NCBI GenBank assembly: GCA_963710535.1
Contig: CAVQAW010000008.1
Span: forward strand, 496,001 to 560,000
Direction of reading: 5' to 3'
DNA from: Pelagihabitans sp963710535
GTDB taxonomy: Bacteria > Bacteroidota > Bacteroidia > Flavobacteriales > Flavobacteriaceae
DNA length: 64,000 bases
Shown here: one piece after another, positions 32,267 to 41,165 of the stretch
Layout: the number at the start of each line of letters is the position of its first letter
How positions within the stretch are numbered: the stretch's first letter is position 1
Translations under genes and position numbers: made by a program
The notes under the pieces: model-generated
What the model was told of the DNA's origin: nothing
What the model saw: only the letters and a program-made list of their open reading frames with translations
Database searches by the model: none

Positions 32267-33799
32267 TCAACTTATCACGCAGAAGCCGGGATCATCGGCC
32301 AAGTTTTCACCTGGGTTGCGCCAGATGGAATTGCCCTCGAGCAGGTCATCAGCATTCGCGGGACCCCAAACTCCGGCCGAGTAACCATAAATCTTGACGT
32401 CTTTGCCCTTTTTCCAGTAATCCAATATGGGATCGACGAATGCCCAAGCGGCTTCCACTTCATCGGCACGGGCATATAGGGTGGCATCGCCTTGCATCGC
32501 ATCCAAGAGCAAGCGTTCGTAAGCCTGCATCACGTGGGTCTCTGTAAGGCTGGAATAGTAAAAATCAAGGTTGGCGCGTTCCACTATGAAGCCTTGGCCC
32601 GGTACTTTCACGCCGAATTTGATCAAGATACCTTCATCCGGCTGAATACGGATGATCAATTTATTGTCCTTGCTATCCATCCCCGAATTCTTAAAAATCT
32701 GATGATGGGGCGATTTAAAATGGATTACCACTTCGGTGACCTTGGTAGGCATCCGTTTTGCGGTTCGTACATAAAAAGGAACATCGGCCCACCGCCAATT
32801 GTCGACAAAAAATTTAATGGCAGCAAAGGTTTCGGTGGTCGATTCAGGATCTACCCCTTCTTCTTCCCTATAACCTTGCACTTTTTTACCATCGATGTTT
32901 GACGATATATATTGTGCCCTGATGGTGTTCTCGCGAAGGGTTTCATGATCTTTCATGATGCGCAGCGATTTCAGCGCTTTGAGCTTTTCGTTCCTGATTT
33001 CATCCGCATTCGCGCTCAATGGAGGCTCCATAACCACCAAGGCTACGATCTGGAGCAAATGGCTTTGGAACATATCGCGTAAAGCTCCTGATTTATCATA
33101 GTAGCCGCCTCGTTTTTCGACGCCCCCACTCTCCGCGTTGGTGATTTCCACATGATGTATATAGTTCCGGTTCCAAAGGGGTTCGAAGATACTGTTCGCA
33201 AACCTGGTAACCAGCAAATTCTGTACGGTCTCCTTGCCCAAATAGTGGTCGATACGGTAGATTTGGGATTCGTGAAAATAAAGATGTAAACCGTCATTAA
33301 GGGCTTTGGCACTTTCCAGACTATAACCGAAGGGTTTTTCAACGATCAGTCGCTTCCACCCCTTGGATTCATCTGCCAGCCCTTGATCAGCAATGTTCTT
33401 TGCAATGGCTTCGTAAAGACTGGGCGGGGTCGACAGGTAGAAAATAAAATTCCGATCCGTACGATAGCGCTTGTCCAGTTCCCCGATCCGCTGGGCCAGC
33501 TTGCCATAGTCGGTATCATAATCCTTCCCCAGGTCTGCATAAAATATCTTTTCGGAAAATGCCTTGACGTGGCTTTTGGTTTGGTCTAAATCCCCTTCTT
33601 TCAAAAAACCACTTTCGAGGACCACCTTTTTCCGAAAGGCCTCATCGCTCAGGTTCGATCTGCTCGCCCCGAGTACTACAAAATTTTCAGGGAGATGGCC
33701 TTCCTTGAACAAATTGGCTAAGGCGGGAATCAGTTTTCGGGCGGTTAAATCACCAGATGCCCCGAAGATAATGAGCATTTGATTTGCTGTTTTGGCCAT
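32267..33799 (-). CDS. zwf: Glucose-6-phosphate 1-dehydrogenase Zwf
   Basis: This 510-residue enzyme oxidises glucose-6-phosphate to 6-phosphogluconolactone and supplies NADPH. It shows the N-terminal dinucleotide fold MLIIFGASGDLTARKLIPAL, the active-site signature RIDHYLGKETVQNLL, the substrate segment VEKPFGYSLESAKALN and the C-terminal beta+alpha domain ending in WRNPGENLADDPGF. The length is standard. The 126-bp region to the divergent gnd gene contains a small inverted repeat (33865-33880) that could be shared control. Confidence 0.96.
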   Translation of the reverse strand: MAKTANQMLIIFGASGDLTARKLIPALANLFKEGHLPENFVVLGASRSNLSDEAFRKKVVLESGFLKEGDLDQTKSHVKAFSEKIFYADLGKDYDTDYGKLAQRIGELDKRYRTDRNFIFYLSTPPSLYEAIAKNIADQGLADESKGWKRLIVEKPFGYSLESAKALNDGLHLYFHESQIYRIDHYLGKETVQNLLVTRFANSIFEPLWNRNYIHHVEITNAESGGVEKRGGYYDKSGALRDMFQSHLLQIVALVVMEPPLSANADEIRNEKLKALKSLRIMKDHETLRENTIRAQYISSNIDGKKVQGYREEEGVDPESTTETFAAIKFFVDNWRWADVPFYVRTAKRMPTKVTEVVIHFKSPHHQIFKNSGMDSKDNKLIIRIQPDEGILIKFGVKVPGQGFIVERANLDFYYSSLTETHVMQAYERLLLDAMQGDATLYARADEVEAAWAFVDPILDYWKKGKDVKIYGYSAGVWGPANADDLLEGNSIWRNPGENLADDPGFCVIS

Positions 33800-33864
33800 A
33801 TTGCTTTCATCACTTAATTAGGTGCCATGAATATATTAAAGCTATTTGAGTTTATCGATCGATA

Positions 33865-33897
33865 ACCGAGAAAACTCGGTAATTTGATTTATTTTTG
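33865..33897 (+). promoter_or_regulatory. zwf-gnd intergenic control region: inverted repeat plus gnd -7 box
   Basis: ACCGAG (33865-33870) and CTCGGT (33875-33880) form an inverted repeat around AAAA. The -7 box TATTTTTG at 33890-33897 follows and predicts a gnd leader of about 23 nt. The repeat sits where a -33-binding regulator would act, but its role is unproven. Confidence 0.45.
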
Positions 33898-33925
33898 ATT
33901 CTTTCGGTAACTTGAACGTAACATA

Positions 33926-35329
33926 ATGGAGCAGAAATACGATTTTGGATTGATAGGTTTGGGCGTGATGGGGCGCAATTTTATTTTGAACGTGGCTGAC
34001 AACGGATTTACTGCATTTGGGCACGATACGGATTCCGAAAAAGTGAACGCCCTCAAAGAAGAAGGGGGCAATTTGAGCAAGGTAGATGCCAGTACCAGCA
34101 TCAAAACATTTGTACAATCCCTGAAACAGCCCAGAAAAATCATGCTGCTCGTACCCGCTGGAAAAATTGTGGACACGGTGATAGAAAGCCTGTTGCCGCA
34201 AATAGATCGAGGGGATATGATCATCGATGGCGGCAATTCGTTTTTTACCGATACCGATCGCCGGGAAGCTTATTTGGAAACCCGGGGCGTATACTTCTTC
34301 GGTGCAGGGGTCTCGGGAGGTGCGAAAGGGGCCAGAAAAGGACCCAGTATCATGCCCGGCGGATCCAAAAGTGCCTACAAAGCAGTGCAACCCATTTTCG
34401 AGGCGGTGGCGGCCAAATATCGAGGAGAACCCTGTGTGGCCTATTTGGGGCCCAAGTCGGCCGGAAATTACGTTAAAATGGTGCACAACGGCATCGAATA
34501 CGGCTTGATGCAGTTGACCTCGGAAATTTATGACCTGCTGCAAAAAGGAGGCAATTTGGACAACGACCAACTGCATAATTTGTTTAAAAAATGGAACAAA
34601 GGCCGGTTGCAATCATTTTTGATCGAGATCAGTTCGGAAATATTTTTACAAGAAGATGATCAGGGCGCAGGCCGGTTGCTCGACAAAATATTGGACAAGG
34701 CGAAACAAAAAGGGACGGGCAAATGGACCTCTCAGAATGCCATGGATCTCGGGATACCCATACCCACTGTAGACATCGCCGTGAGCATGAGGGAGATTTC
34801 CGCACTGAAGGAAGAGCGTATCAAGGCAGACGCCTTGTACGATAGGCCCAAAATTGAAAAATTGCCCAAGGAAGAGCTTGAAAAATTGACCGAGTCGGCC
34901 TTATATTTTGCCTTTATCATCACTTATGCACAGGGCATGCATCAATTGGCGGAGGCCTCCAAAGAGTATGGATACCAGCTCAACATGGCGGTAATCGCGA
35001 AGATATGGCGGGCCGGATGCATTATCAGGGCAGGCCTGTTGGCCGATATTGCCTTGGCTTTTGAAGCCGATCCGACCATTCCTAATTTATTGCTGTCCCC
35101 GGCTTTCGTTGAAAAAGTGCGCGGTACCGTAGCCGCTGCCCGGACTTTGGTGGCTTATGGGGCCAAGAATGGGATACCTTTGCCGGGCCTTTCAGCTTCC
35201 CTCACTTATTTTGATGCCTATACCGGATCGCGTTTGCCTTTGAACCTTATCCAGGCCCAACGCGATTATTTTGGCTCACATACCTATGAGAGGCTCGATA
35301 AAGAGGGAATCTTCCATACCGAGTGGTAA
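33926..35329 (+). CDS. gnd: 6-phosphogluconate dehydrogenase (NADP-dependent, decarboxylating) Gnd
   Basis: This 467-residue enzyme converts 6-phosphogluconate to ribulose-5-phosphate and CO2 with NADPH formation. Motifs: GLIGLGVMGRNFILNVADNGF (cofactor fold), DGGNSFFTDTDRRE, FFGAGVSGGAKGARKGPSIMPGG, catalytic-Lys segment YVKMVHNGIEYGLMQL, and the C-terminal LIQAQRDYFGSHTYER. The length matches the long dimeric form. With zwf and pgl it completes the oxidative branch. Confidence 0.96.
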   Translation: MEQKYDFGLIGLGVMGRNFILNVADNGFTAFGHDTDSEKVNALKEEGGNLSKVDASTSIKTFVQSLKQPRKIMLLVPAGKIVDTVIESLLPQIDRGDMIIDGGNSFFTDTDRREAYLETRGVYFFGAGVSGGAKGARKGPSIMPGGSKSAYKAVQPIFEAVAAKYRGEPCVAYLGPKSAGNYVKMVHNGIEYGLMQLTSEIYDLLQKGGNLDNDQLHNLFKKWNKGRLQSFLIEISSEIFLQEDDQGAGRLLDKILDKAKQKGTGKWTSQNAMDLGIPIPTVDIAVSMREISALKEERIKADALYDRPKIEKLPKEELEKLTESALYFAFIITYAQGMHQLAEASKEYGYQLNMAVIAKIWRAGCIIRAGLLADIALAFEADPTIPNLLLSPAFVEKVRGTVAAARTLVAYGAKNGIPLPGLSASLTYFDAYTGSRLPLNLIQAQRDYFGSHTYERLDKEGIFHTEW

Positions 35330-35492
35330 TTTCTCGCCAGGTGTTACAAGAAGAAGTATAGACTGAACATGCAGTTATTGGATGGGGCAACCCGTCCAGG
35401 GATTGTTGAATAATCAAAAGACAGCATTCAATGTCGCATTGGCGTATCCGCCAATAATTGATCCCATCCTAAATTATTCCGGATTGCTGCCT

Positions 35493-38345
35493 TTATTTGC
35501 TCAAATACATTTTCCGACGCCCATATAGGTTATAGAATTCGTCGTCCTTGAGACTATCGATGAAAAGGATACTCTCACCGGTGCTCTTCATTTCAGGGCC
35601 CAAGTTTTTGTTGACATTGGGGAACTTATTGAAGGAAAACACCGGTTGTTTGATGGCATAGCCCTCCAACTGCGGATTAAAATTGAAATCCCTCACTTTC
35701 TTCTCCCCGAGCATCACCTTGGTCGCATAATTCACATAAGGTTCCTTGTAAGCTTTGGATATGAAGGGGACGGTGCGGGAAGCCCTTGGGTTGGCCTCGA
35801 TAATGTATACAATATCGTCCTTGATGGCAAACTGTATGTTGATCAATCCTACCGTATTGAGCGCAAGGGCAATTTTATGGGTGTGGTCTTTGATTTGCTG
35901 CATCACGAATTCGCCCAAGTTGAAGGGCGGCAAAGTGGCATTCGAATCCCCGGAATGGATTCCACAGGGTTCTATATGCTCCATGATGCCGATAATGTAT
36001 ACCTCTTCCCCATCACAGATGGCGTCTGCCTCCGCTTCAATGGCGCCATCCAAATAATGATCGAGCAATAATTTATTGTTCGGTATTTTTCGAAGAAGGT
36101 CTACCACATGGGCCTCCAATTCTTCCTTATTGATGACGATTTTCATCCCTTGTCCACCCAACACATAGGAAGGCCTTACAAGCAATGGGAAACCCAGTTT
36201 ATCGGACAAGGCAAGGGCCTCATCGGCCGTTTCTGCCACCCCGAATTCGGGATATGGAATGTTATTGTCTTTCAAAAGGTTCGAAAAGCTGCCCCGATCT
36301 TCTGCCAAATCAAGCGATTTAAAGCTGGTTCCGATAATCTTGATGCCATACTTGTCGAGCTTCTCGGCCAGTTTCAAGGCCGTTTGTCCACCCAACTGCA
36401 CGATGACCCCTTCCGGTTTTTCATGTCTGATGATATCATAAATATGCTCCCAGAATACAGGTTCGAAATACAGTTTGTCGGCTGTATCGAAATCGGTAGA
36501 TACTGTCTCCGGGTTACAGTTGATCATGATCGTTTCATAGCCACATTCCGCAGCTGCCAATACCCCATGTACGCAACAATAGTCAAATTCGATACCTTGG
36601 CCGATGCGGTTGGGCCCGGAACCAAGGACCACAATTTTCTTTCGATCGGTGACCACACTGTCGTTTTCCACATACCGTTGGCCATCCGCGGTTTCGATCT
36701 CGGCCTCGAAAGTGGAATAATAATAAGGCGTCATCGCCTTAAATTCGGCGGCGCAAGTGTCGACCAGTTTATATACCCTATTGACATTCAGCTCCACTCT
36801 CTTGTTGTACACCTCACTTTCGTAACAATCCAACATATGCGCGATCTGTCGATCGGCAAAACCTTTTTGTTTGGCTTCCAGCAACAATTCCCTGGACAGG
36901 CTGGCAATGGTATACTTTGAAATTTCCTTTTCCAATTGGTACAATTCCTCATATTGTTTCAGGAACCACATATCTATCTTGGTGATTTCATGTATCCTGC
37001 TCAACGGAATGCCTATTTGTATGGCATCATAGATCACGAAAACCCTATCCCAGCTTGGGATGGTAAGTTTGCTGATGATCTGTTCATAATCCCGGTATCC
37101 TTTGCCGTCTGCTCCCAGGCCATTTCTTTTGATTTCGAGCGATTGTGTTGCCTTGTGCAATGCTTCTTGGAAAGAACGTCCGATGCCCATCACCTCCCCT
37201 ACCGATTTCATCTGCAGGCCTAGCGTACGATCCGATCCTTCGAATTTATCGAAATTCCACCTTGGAATTTTAACGATCACATAATCGAGGGTGGGCTCAA
37301 AAAGGGCTGAGGTCGATTTGGTGATTTGATTTTCCAGTTCGTTCAAGTTGTAGCCGATCGCCAACTTGGCGGCAATCTTTGCAATGGGATAACCCGTAGC
37401 CTTCGAAGCCAGGGCAGATGAGCGGGAGACCCTTGGATTGATTTCGATCGCGATGATATCTTCCTTCTCATCAGGACTCACGGCGAACTGAACGTTGCAG
37501 CCACCCGCAAAATCCCCTATACTGCGCATCATCTTGATGGCCATATCGCGCATTCTTTGATAGGTCCGATCCGATAGTGTCATTGCCGGGGCCACGGTAA
37601 TGGAGTCTCCCGTATGGATTCCCATGGGATCCATGTTTTCTATGGCGCAGATGATGACCACATTGTCGTTGTGGTCTCGAAGCAGTTCCAGTTCAAATTC
37701 CTTCCAACCCATCATCGCCTTATCGATCATCACCTCGTGGATCGGGGAAATTTCAAGTCCCCGACTCAGTAGTTCATCAAAATCTTCAGCTTTATAAACA
37801 ATTGACGCGCCTGCACCCCCAAGGGTAAATGAAGCCCGGATCACTAATGGAAAGCCATATTCCTGGGCGATTTCCTTACCTTTCAAAAAAGAGGTGGCGG
37901 TGGTTTGAGGCGCCATGCCGATGCCGATTTTCAGCATCAATTCACGGAATTTCTCCCGGTCTTCGGTGATGTTGATCGCATCGATGTCTACCCCGATGAT
38001 CTCAACGTTAAAATCGTCCCATATTCCTTTTTCACCCGCTTCGATACAAAGGTTCAAGGCGGTCTGGCCACCCATGGTCGGTAATACCGCATCGATCTGT
38101 GGATGTTCTTTCAATACTTCGATAATCGATTTGGTCGTCAGCGGTTTCAAATAAATATGATCGGCCATGGAGGGGTCGGTCATGATGGTTGCCGGGTTGC
38201 TATTGATCAGGATGGTCTCGATACCGTCTTCGCGCAACGAGCGCAAGGCTTGCGAACCGGAATAATCAAATTCACAGGCCTGTCCTATCACGATGGGTCC
38301 CGAACCAATGATCAAAATCGACTTTAAATCTTCTCTTTTTGGCAT
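35493..38345 (-). CDS. carB: Carbamoyl-phosphate synthase large subunit CarB, short form without the allosteric domain
   Basis: This 950-residue large subunit makes carbamoyl phosphate from bicarbonate, ammonia and 2 ATP for arginine and pyrimidine synthesis. Both synthetase halves are complete: SILIIGSGPIVIGQACEFDYSG and KIVVLGSGPNRIGQGIEFDYCC start the two ATP-grasp modules, with DAVLPTMGGQTALNL and VIVQLGGQTALKL following. E. coli CarB has about 1070 residues; this one ends soon after GPEMKSTGE with LYGRRKMYLSK, so the C-terminal MGS-like domain that binds UMP, IMP and ornithine is absent. No carA is seen nearby. Confidence 0.94.
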   Translation of the reverse strand: MPKREDLKSILIIGSGPIVIGQACEFDYSGSQALRSLREDGIETILINSNPATIMTDPSMADHIYLKPLTTKSIIEVLKEHPQIDAVLPTMGGQTALNLCIEAGEKGIWDDFNVEIIGVDIDAINITEDREKFRELMLKIGIGMAPQTTATSFLKGKEIAQEYGFPLVIRASFTLGGAGASIVYKAEDFDELLSRGLEISPIHEVMIDKAMMGWKEFELELLRDHNDNVVIICAIENMDPMGIHTGDSITVAPAMTLSDRTYQRMRDMAIKMMRSIGDFAGGCNVQFAVSPDEKEDIIAIEINPRVSRSSALASKATGYPIAKIAAKLAIGYNLNELENQITKSTSALFEPTLDYVIVKIPRWNFDKFEGSDRTLGLQMKSVGEVMGIGRSFQEALHKATQSLEIKRNGLGADGKGYRDYEQIISKLTIPSWDRVFVIYDAIQIGIPLSRIHEITKIDMWFLKQYEELYQLEKEISKYTIASLSRELLLEAKQKGFADRQIAHMLDCYESEVYNKRVELNVNRVYKLVDTCAAEFKAMTPYYYSTFEAEIETADGQRYVENDSVVTDRKKIVVLGSGPNRIGQGIEFDYCCVHGVLAAAECGYETIMINCNPETVSTDFDTADKLYFEPVFWEHIYDIIRHEKPEGVIVQLGGQTALKLAEKLDKYGIKIIGTSFKSLDLAEDRGSFSNLLKDNNIPYPEFGVAETADEALALSDKLGFPLLVRPSYVLGGQGMKIVINKEELEAHVVDLLRKIPNNKLLLDHYLDGAIEAEADAICDGEEVYIIGIMEHIEPCGIHSGDSNATLPPFNLGEFVMQQIKDHTHKIALALNTVGLINIQFAIKDDIVYIIEANPRASRTVPFISKAYKEPYVNYATKVMLGEKKVRDFNFNPQLEGYAIKQPVFSFNKFPNVNKNLGPEMKSTGESILFIDSLKDDEFYNLYGRRKMYLSK

Positions 38346-38372
38346 TTACTCTCTTTTTTAATAATTATGGGA

Positions 38373-38408
38373 CAAAAAAAAGGTGCTACTTTCGGAAAAG
38401 TAACACCT
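38373..38408 (-). terminator. Intrinsic terminator of rpmH
   Basis: On the minus strand a 12-bp stem with one mismatch (38381-38392 with 38397-38408) and a four-base loop is followed by a run of eight T. It lies between rpmH and carB and separates the two transcripts. Confidence 0.85.
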
Positions 38409-38430
38409 CAATATTTTAAAAATTTCGTCA

Positions 38431-38598
38431 TTATTTTTTGTGTCTCGGGTCAGAGGATACGGTTAGTTTTTTTCTTCCCTTGGCCCTTCTTCTAGCCAGA
38501 ACTTTTCTGCCATTCGCCGTTGCCATGCGTTCCCTAAAACCATGTTTATTTCTTCTCTTCCTTTTGGAGGGCTGATATGTTCTTTTTGTACCGGGCAT
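38431..38598 (-). CDS. rpmH: 50S ribosomal protein L34
   Basis: This 55-residue, very basic ribosomal protein reads PGTKRTYQPSKRKRRNKHGF, then RERMATANGRKVLARRRAKG, then RKKLTVSSDPRHKK. It is the conserved L34 sequence with the flavobacterial C-terminus. The start is the ATG at 38598, preceded by an A/T-rich leader of about 50 nt and a good promoter. In many bacteria rpmH lies next to rnpA and dnaA; here it stands alone between carB and a DUF6263-like gene. Confidence 0.96.
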   Translation of the reverse strand: MPGTKRTYQPSKRKRRNKHGFRERMATANGRKVLARRRAKGRKKLTVSSDPRHKK

Positions 38599-38657
38599 TT
38601 TTTTAGACCTTTTTTGTTGTTTCGACTCGATTGCAGACTAACCCGCAAAACTGGGCG

Positions 38658-38688
38658 CAAATATACAAAGAGTTTTCGCTTTGGCAAA
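38658..38688 (-). promoter_or_regulatory. Promoter of rpmH (-33 and -7)
   Basis: On the minus strand TTTG (38685-38688) is followed after 19 nt by TATATTTG (38658-38665). This is a full Bacteroidetes housekeeping promoter with correct spacing and is one of the best in the window. Confidence 0.7.
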
Positions 38689-38721
38689 TCCTATTTAAAA
38701 AATGTTTCCAATTGTTTTTCT

Positions 38722-38729
38722 TACTTTTG
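38722..38729 (+). promoter_or_regulatory. -7 promoter box for the DUF6263-like gene
   Basis: TACTTTTG fits TAnnTTTG and predicts a leader of about 25 nt before the ATG at 38761. Confidence 0.5.
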
Positions 38730-38760
38730 CAACGTTTAAAAAAATCGAGCTGTCATTGCG

Positions 38761-39642
38761 ATGAAATCTACCTTGTACGTCACATTTTTCCTCTGTTTCG
38801 GCCTTATGGGATTTGGCCAAAGCACCTTATCCTATCACTTGGAAAAGGGCGATGTGTTTACCATTTTGCAAAAGGCGCACCAAGTGATCACTCAAACCAT
38901 GGAAGGCACGGAACATGAAATTACCAATGATATAGAAGGGGTTTTGGAGTTTAGGGTTCTGGGTCAAAAGGAGGGCAATTTTGAAATCGCGCTTACCTTC
39001 AAAGACCTCAACATGAAGATGACCTCCAGTTTGCAAGGTGAAATGATGAATGTGCGGGCCAAAGAAGTGGAGGAGGGCGATATGCAGTCCCGTATTTTTA
39101 ATAGCTTGCTCAACAGTCCCGTTCAGATTACCCTTGCAAAAACGGGCGACATCCTTTCGGTCATGGGCGGCGACAGCTTGGTCGCTAAAATGGCCAAGGC
39201 CTCAGGGCTTACCGATGAATACTCCCTGGACCTGATTAAAAAGTCGCTCGGTGACGAATTCGGATCGGAAGCCATGGCGAACAGCTATGAACAAATGACT
39301 TTTATTTATCCCAATAAAACTATTGAGCTAGGTGATATTTGGGAAAATTACTATAGCGGCAAACTAAGGGCGAAAAATAAATGGGTGTTGAACGGCCTCG
39401 ATGAAAACCAAGCCGAAATTGGTGGAACGGCCCAGATAGACATGGATGTGACCGAACCCGGATCTACGATGAAACTCGAGGGTTCCCAAGTCACCGAAAT
39501 CACCACGGACCTCAAGTCGGGTTTCATCGAAATGATGAAGGTGGAAGGTCGCTTAGAGGGCACCGGGACGGTAGTTCAACTGGGAGCGCAAAAGATTCCG
39601 ACCGCCATCAGAACAAGTATTACTTATCAATTAATAAAATAA
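38761..39642 (+). CDS. Secreted DUF6263-like protein
   Basis: This is a 293-residue exported protein with a signal peptide (KSTLYVTFFLCFGLMGFGQ). The mature part is beta-rich with the pattern of Bacteroidota DUF6263 proteins: LEKGDVFTILQKAHQVITQTMEG, then a repeated EFRVLGQKEGNFEIALTFKDL and a late IELGDIWENYYSGKL segment. I am only moderately sure of the family number. No catalytic residues are evident. The next gene starts 4 bp after its stop. Confidence 0.75.
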   Translation: MKSTLYVTFFLCFGLMGFGQSTLSYHLEKGDVFTILQKAHQVITQTMEGTEHEITNDIEGVLEFRVLGQKEGNFEIALTFKDLNMKMTSSLQGEMMNVRAKEVEEGDMQSRIFNSLLNSPVQITLAKTGDILSVMGGDSLVAKMAKASGLTDEYSLDLIKKSLGDEFGSEAMANSYEQMTFIYPNKTIELGDIWENYYSGKLRAKNKWVLNGLDENQAEIGGTAQIDMDVTEPGSTMKLEGSQVTEITTDLKSGFIEMMKVEGRLEGTGTVVQLGAQKIPTAIRTSITYQLIK

Positions 39643-39646
39643 TACC

Positions 39647-40162
39647 ATGTTTAATAAAAACATCAAATTGGTCATTGCGGGCTTGATCATCGCCTATGCG
39701 GTTTACCAATTCATTGAAGGCAATATTGGCAACGGCATTTTCTTGATCTTGCTATCGCTGATTTTCGTATTTCTCTATTTCAGAAATGAAATGATTTTAC
39801 TGGCTTTTCTTAGAATGCGAAAACAGGATTTGATCGGCACCCAAAAATGGTTGGATAGGATCAACAACCCGGCCGCCGCACTCACAAAAAAGCAACAGGG
39901 CTATTTCAATTACCTACATGGTATTATCCATTCACAAAAAAACCTTACCGAAGCTGAAAAGTATTTCAAAAAGGCGCTGAAGTTCGGATTGACCATGGAT
40001 TATGACGTCGCCATGGCCAAATTAAGCCTTGCGGGCATTGCCATGCAAAAACGTCGAAAGCGAGAGGCCACTACCCTATTGCAGGAAGCCAAAAAATTGG
40101 ACAAGAACAATATGCTTACGGAGCAAATCAAGATGATGCAGCAACAGATGAAAAAAATCTGA
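39647..40162 (+). CDS. Membrane protein with tetratricopeptide-like repeat
   Basis: This is a 171-residue protein. Two N-terminal membrane helices (IKLVIAGLIIAYAVYQFIEG and GIFLILLSLIFVFLYF) are followed by a cytoplasmic helical part with a TPR-like unit: LTKKQQGYFNYLHGIIHSQKNLTEAEKYFKKALKFG, a second pair, and a basic Met/Gln-rich tail. TPR modules bind other proteins; the partner is unknown. It is 4 bp behind the DUF6263-like gene and convergent with the lytic transglycosylase. Confidence 0.78.
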   Translation: MFNKNIKLVIAGLIIAYAVYQFIEGNIGNGIFLILLSLIFVFLYFRNEMILLAFLRMRKQDLIGTQKWLDRINNPAAALTKKQQGYFNYLHGIIHSQKNLTEAEKYFKKALKFGLTMDYDVAMAKLSLAGIAMQKRRKREATTLLQEAKKLDKNNMLTEQIKMMQQQMKKI

Positions 40163-40174
40163 GTTGCCGCTGTC

Positions 40175-41122
40175 CTACTTCCCAAATTTATAGTACCCCT
40201 TATTTGGAATTTCCAAGGTATATACCTTTTTGGATTGATTGGCCAAATGTGGCTCTCGAAGCCAAGGATTGTGCCTTTTCAATATCTTGTAGTTGATTTC
40301 GTATTTGTTCGCAAAATCGGCAAAACTCAACACCGGTTCGGAGACCTCGACTTTAAAGGTAGGCACGGCCGAATACATATCCTTGGGATCCAGGTGGAAG
40401 CCATATTTTTCCGGATCGTTCAAAATCTCCTTGATGGCCATAATTCGAAATACATAACGCCCGGTCTCCTCGCCCAAAAGCAAGTCATAATAGTTTTCGG
40501 CCTTCTGGATGCCCATAAATTTATCGATCGCTGCGGGTCCGGCGTTATAGGAAGCAGCGGCCAGTGTCCAGGTCCCGAATTTCTCCTTTGAATTTAGAAT
40601 ATACTTACAGGCCACTTCGGTCGCTTTTTCCAAATGGTACCTTTCATCCACATTGTCGTTCACCTCCAAGCCATAATCCTTGCCGGTTCCCTTCATTATT
40701 TGCCAGAACCCCGTCGCACCCGCCGGAGATACAACATTTTGCAATCCACTTTCAGCCAGGGCGAGGTATTTAAAATCGTCAGGAACCCCATTTTTGGCAA
40801 GAATGGGTTCAATCACCGGAAAAAATTTATGGGCCCTTTTCATCAACAACAAGGCATTGGATTGCCAATAGGTATTGACCAAAAACTCGCGGTCTACCCG
40901 CTCCATCACCTCAGGATCGTTCAATGGAACGGATTCCCCGGCGAAGTTTAGGTCCCCGGGAATGTCGATGGCCGTGATACGGTATCCCTCACTGGGTTCG
41001 GGCGTAACATCCCGTTCCGCTACATCGGCGGCATCGACAGCATTGCCTTGCACTGCAAACACCAGCGTACTGATTACGAAAAATACGCCTAAGAGCATCA
41101 AAATATTTTTTATGGCCTTCAT
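40175..41122 (-). CDS. Lytic transglycosylase (SLT/MltD-like)
   Basis: This is a 315-residue exported enzyme that cleaves peptidoglycan glycan strands. An N-terminal hydrophobic segment (NILMLLGVFFVISTLVFAVQG) targets it to the envelope. The catalytic SLT domain (about residues 100-240) has the acid Glu in LALAESGLQNVVSPAGATGFWQIM and the later LAAASYNAGPAAIDKFM. The last 50 residues form one LysM-like module (VSEPVLSFADFANKYEINYKILKRHNPWL), giving the MltD type of layout with a single cell-wall anchor. Confidence 0.9.
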   Translation of the reverse strand: MKAIKNILMLLGVFFVISTLVFAVQGNAVDAADVAERDVTPEPSEGYRITAIDIPGDLNFAGESVPLNDPEVMERVDREFLVNTYWQSNALLLMKRAHKFFPVIEPILAKNGVPDDFKYLALAESGLQNVVSPAGATGFWQIMKGTGKDYGLEVNDNVDERYHLEKATEVACKYILNSKEKFGTWTLAAASYNAGPAAIDKFMGIQKAENYYDLLLGEETGRYVFRIMAIKEILNDPEKYGFHLDPKDMYSAVPTFKVEVSEPVLSFADFANKYEINYKILKRHNPWLREPHLANQSKKVYTLEIPNKGYYKFGK

Positions 41123-41165
41123 GATTTTATTTTTCTTTTATGGTAAAGGTATTAATACAACTGGC

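Noticed and set aside
33842..34612. Minus-strand open frame of 256 codons antisense to gnd
   Set aside because: It lies opposite a certain gene (gnd) in a shadow frame and shows no recognisable domain.
35438..35455. Perfect 7-bp hairpin ATTGGCG-TATC-CGCCAAT between gnd and carB
   Set aside because: There is no T tract on either strand, so it is not a convincing intrinsic terminator. It may be a weak factor-dependent end.
36108..36920. Plus-strand open frame of 270 codons antisense to carB
   Set aside because: It mirrors a strongly conserved enzyme gene, its translation is low in recognisable motifs, and it has no promoter box or start context.
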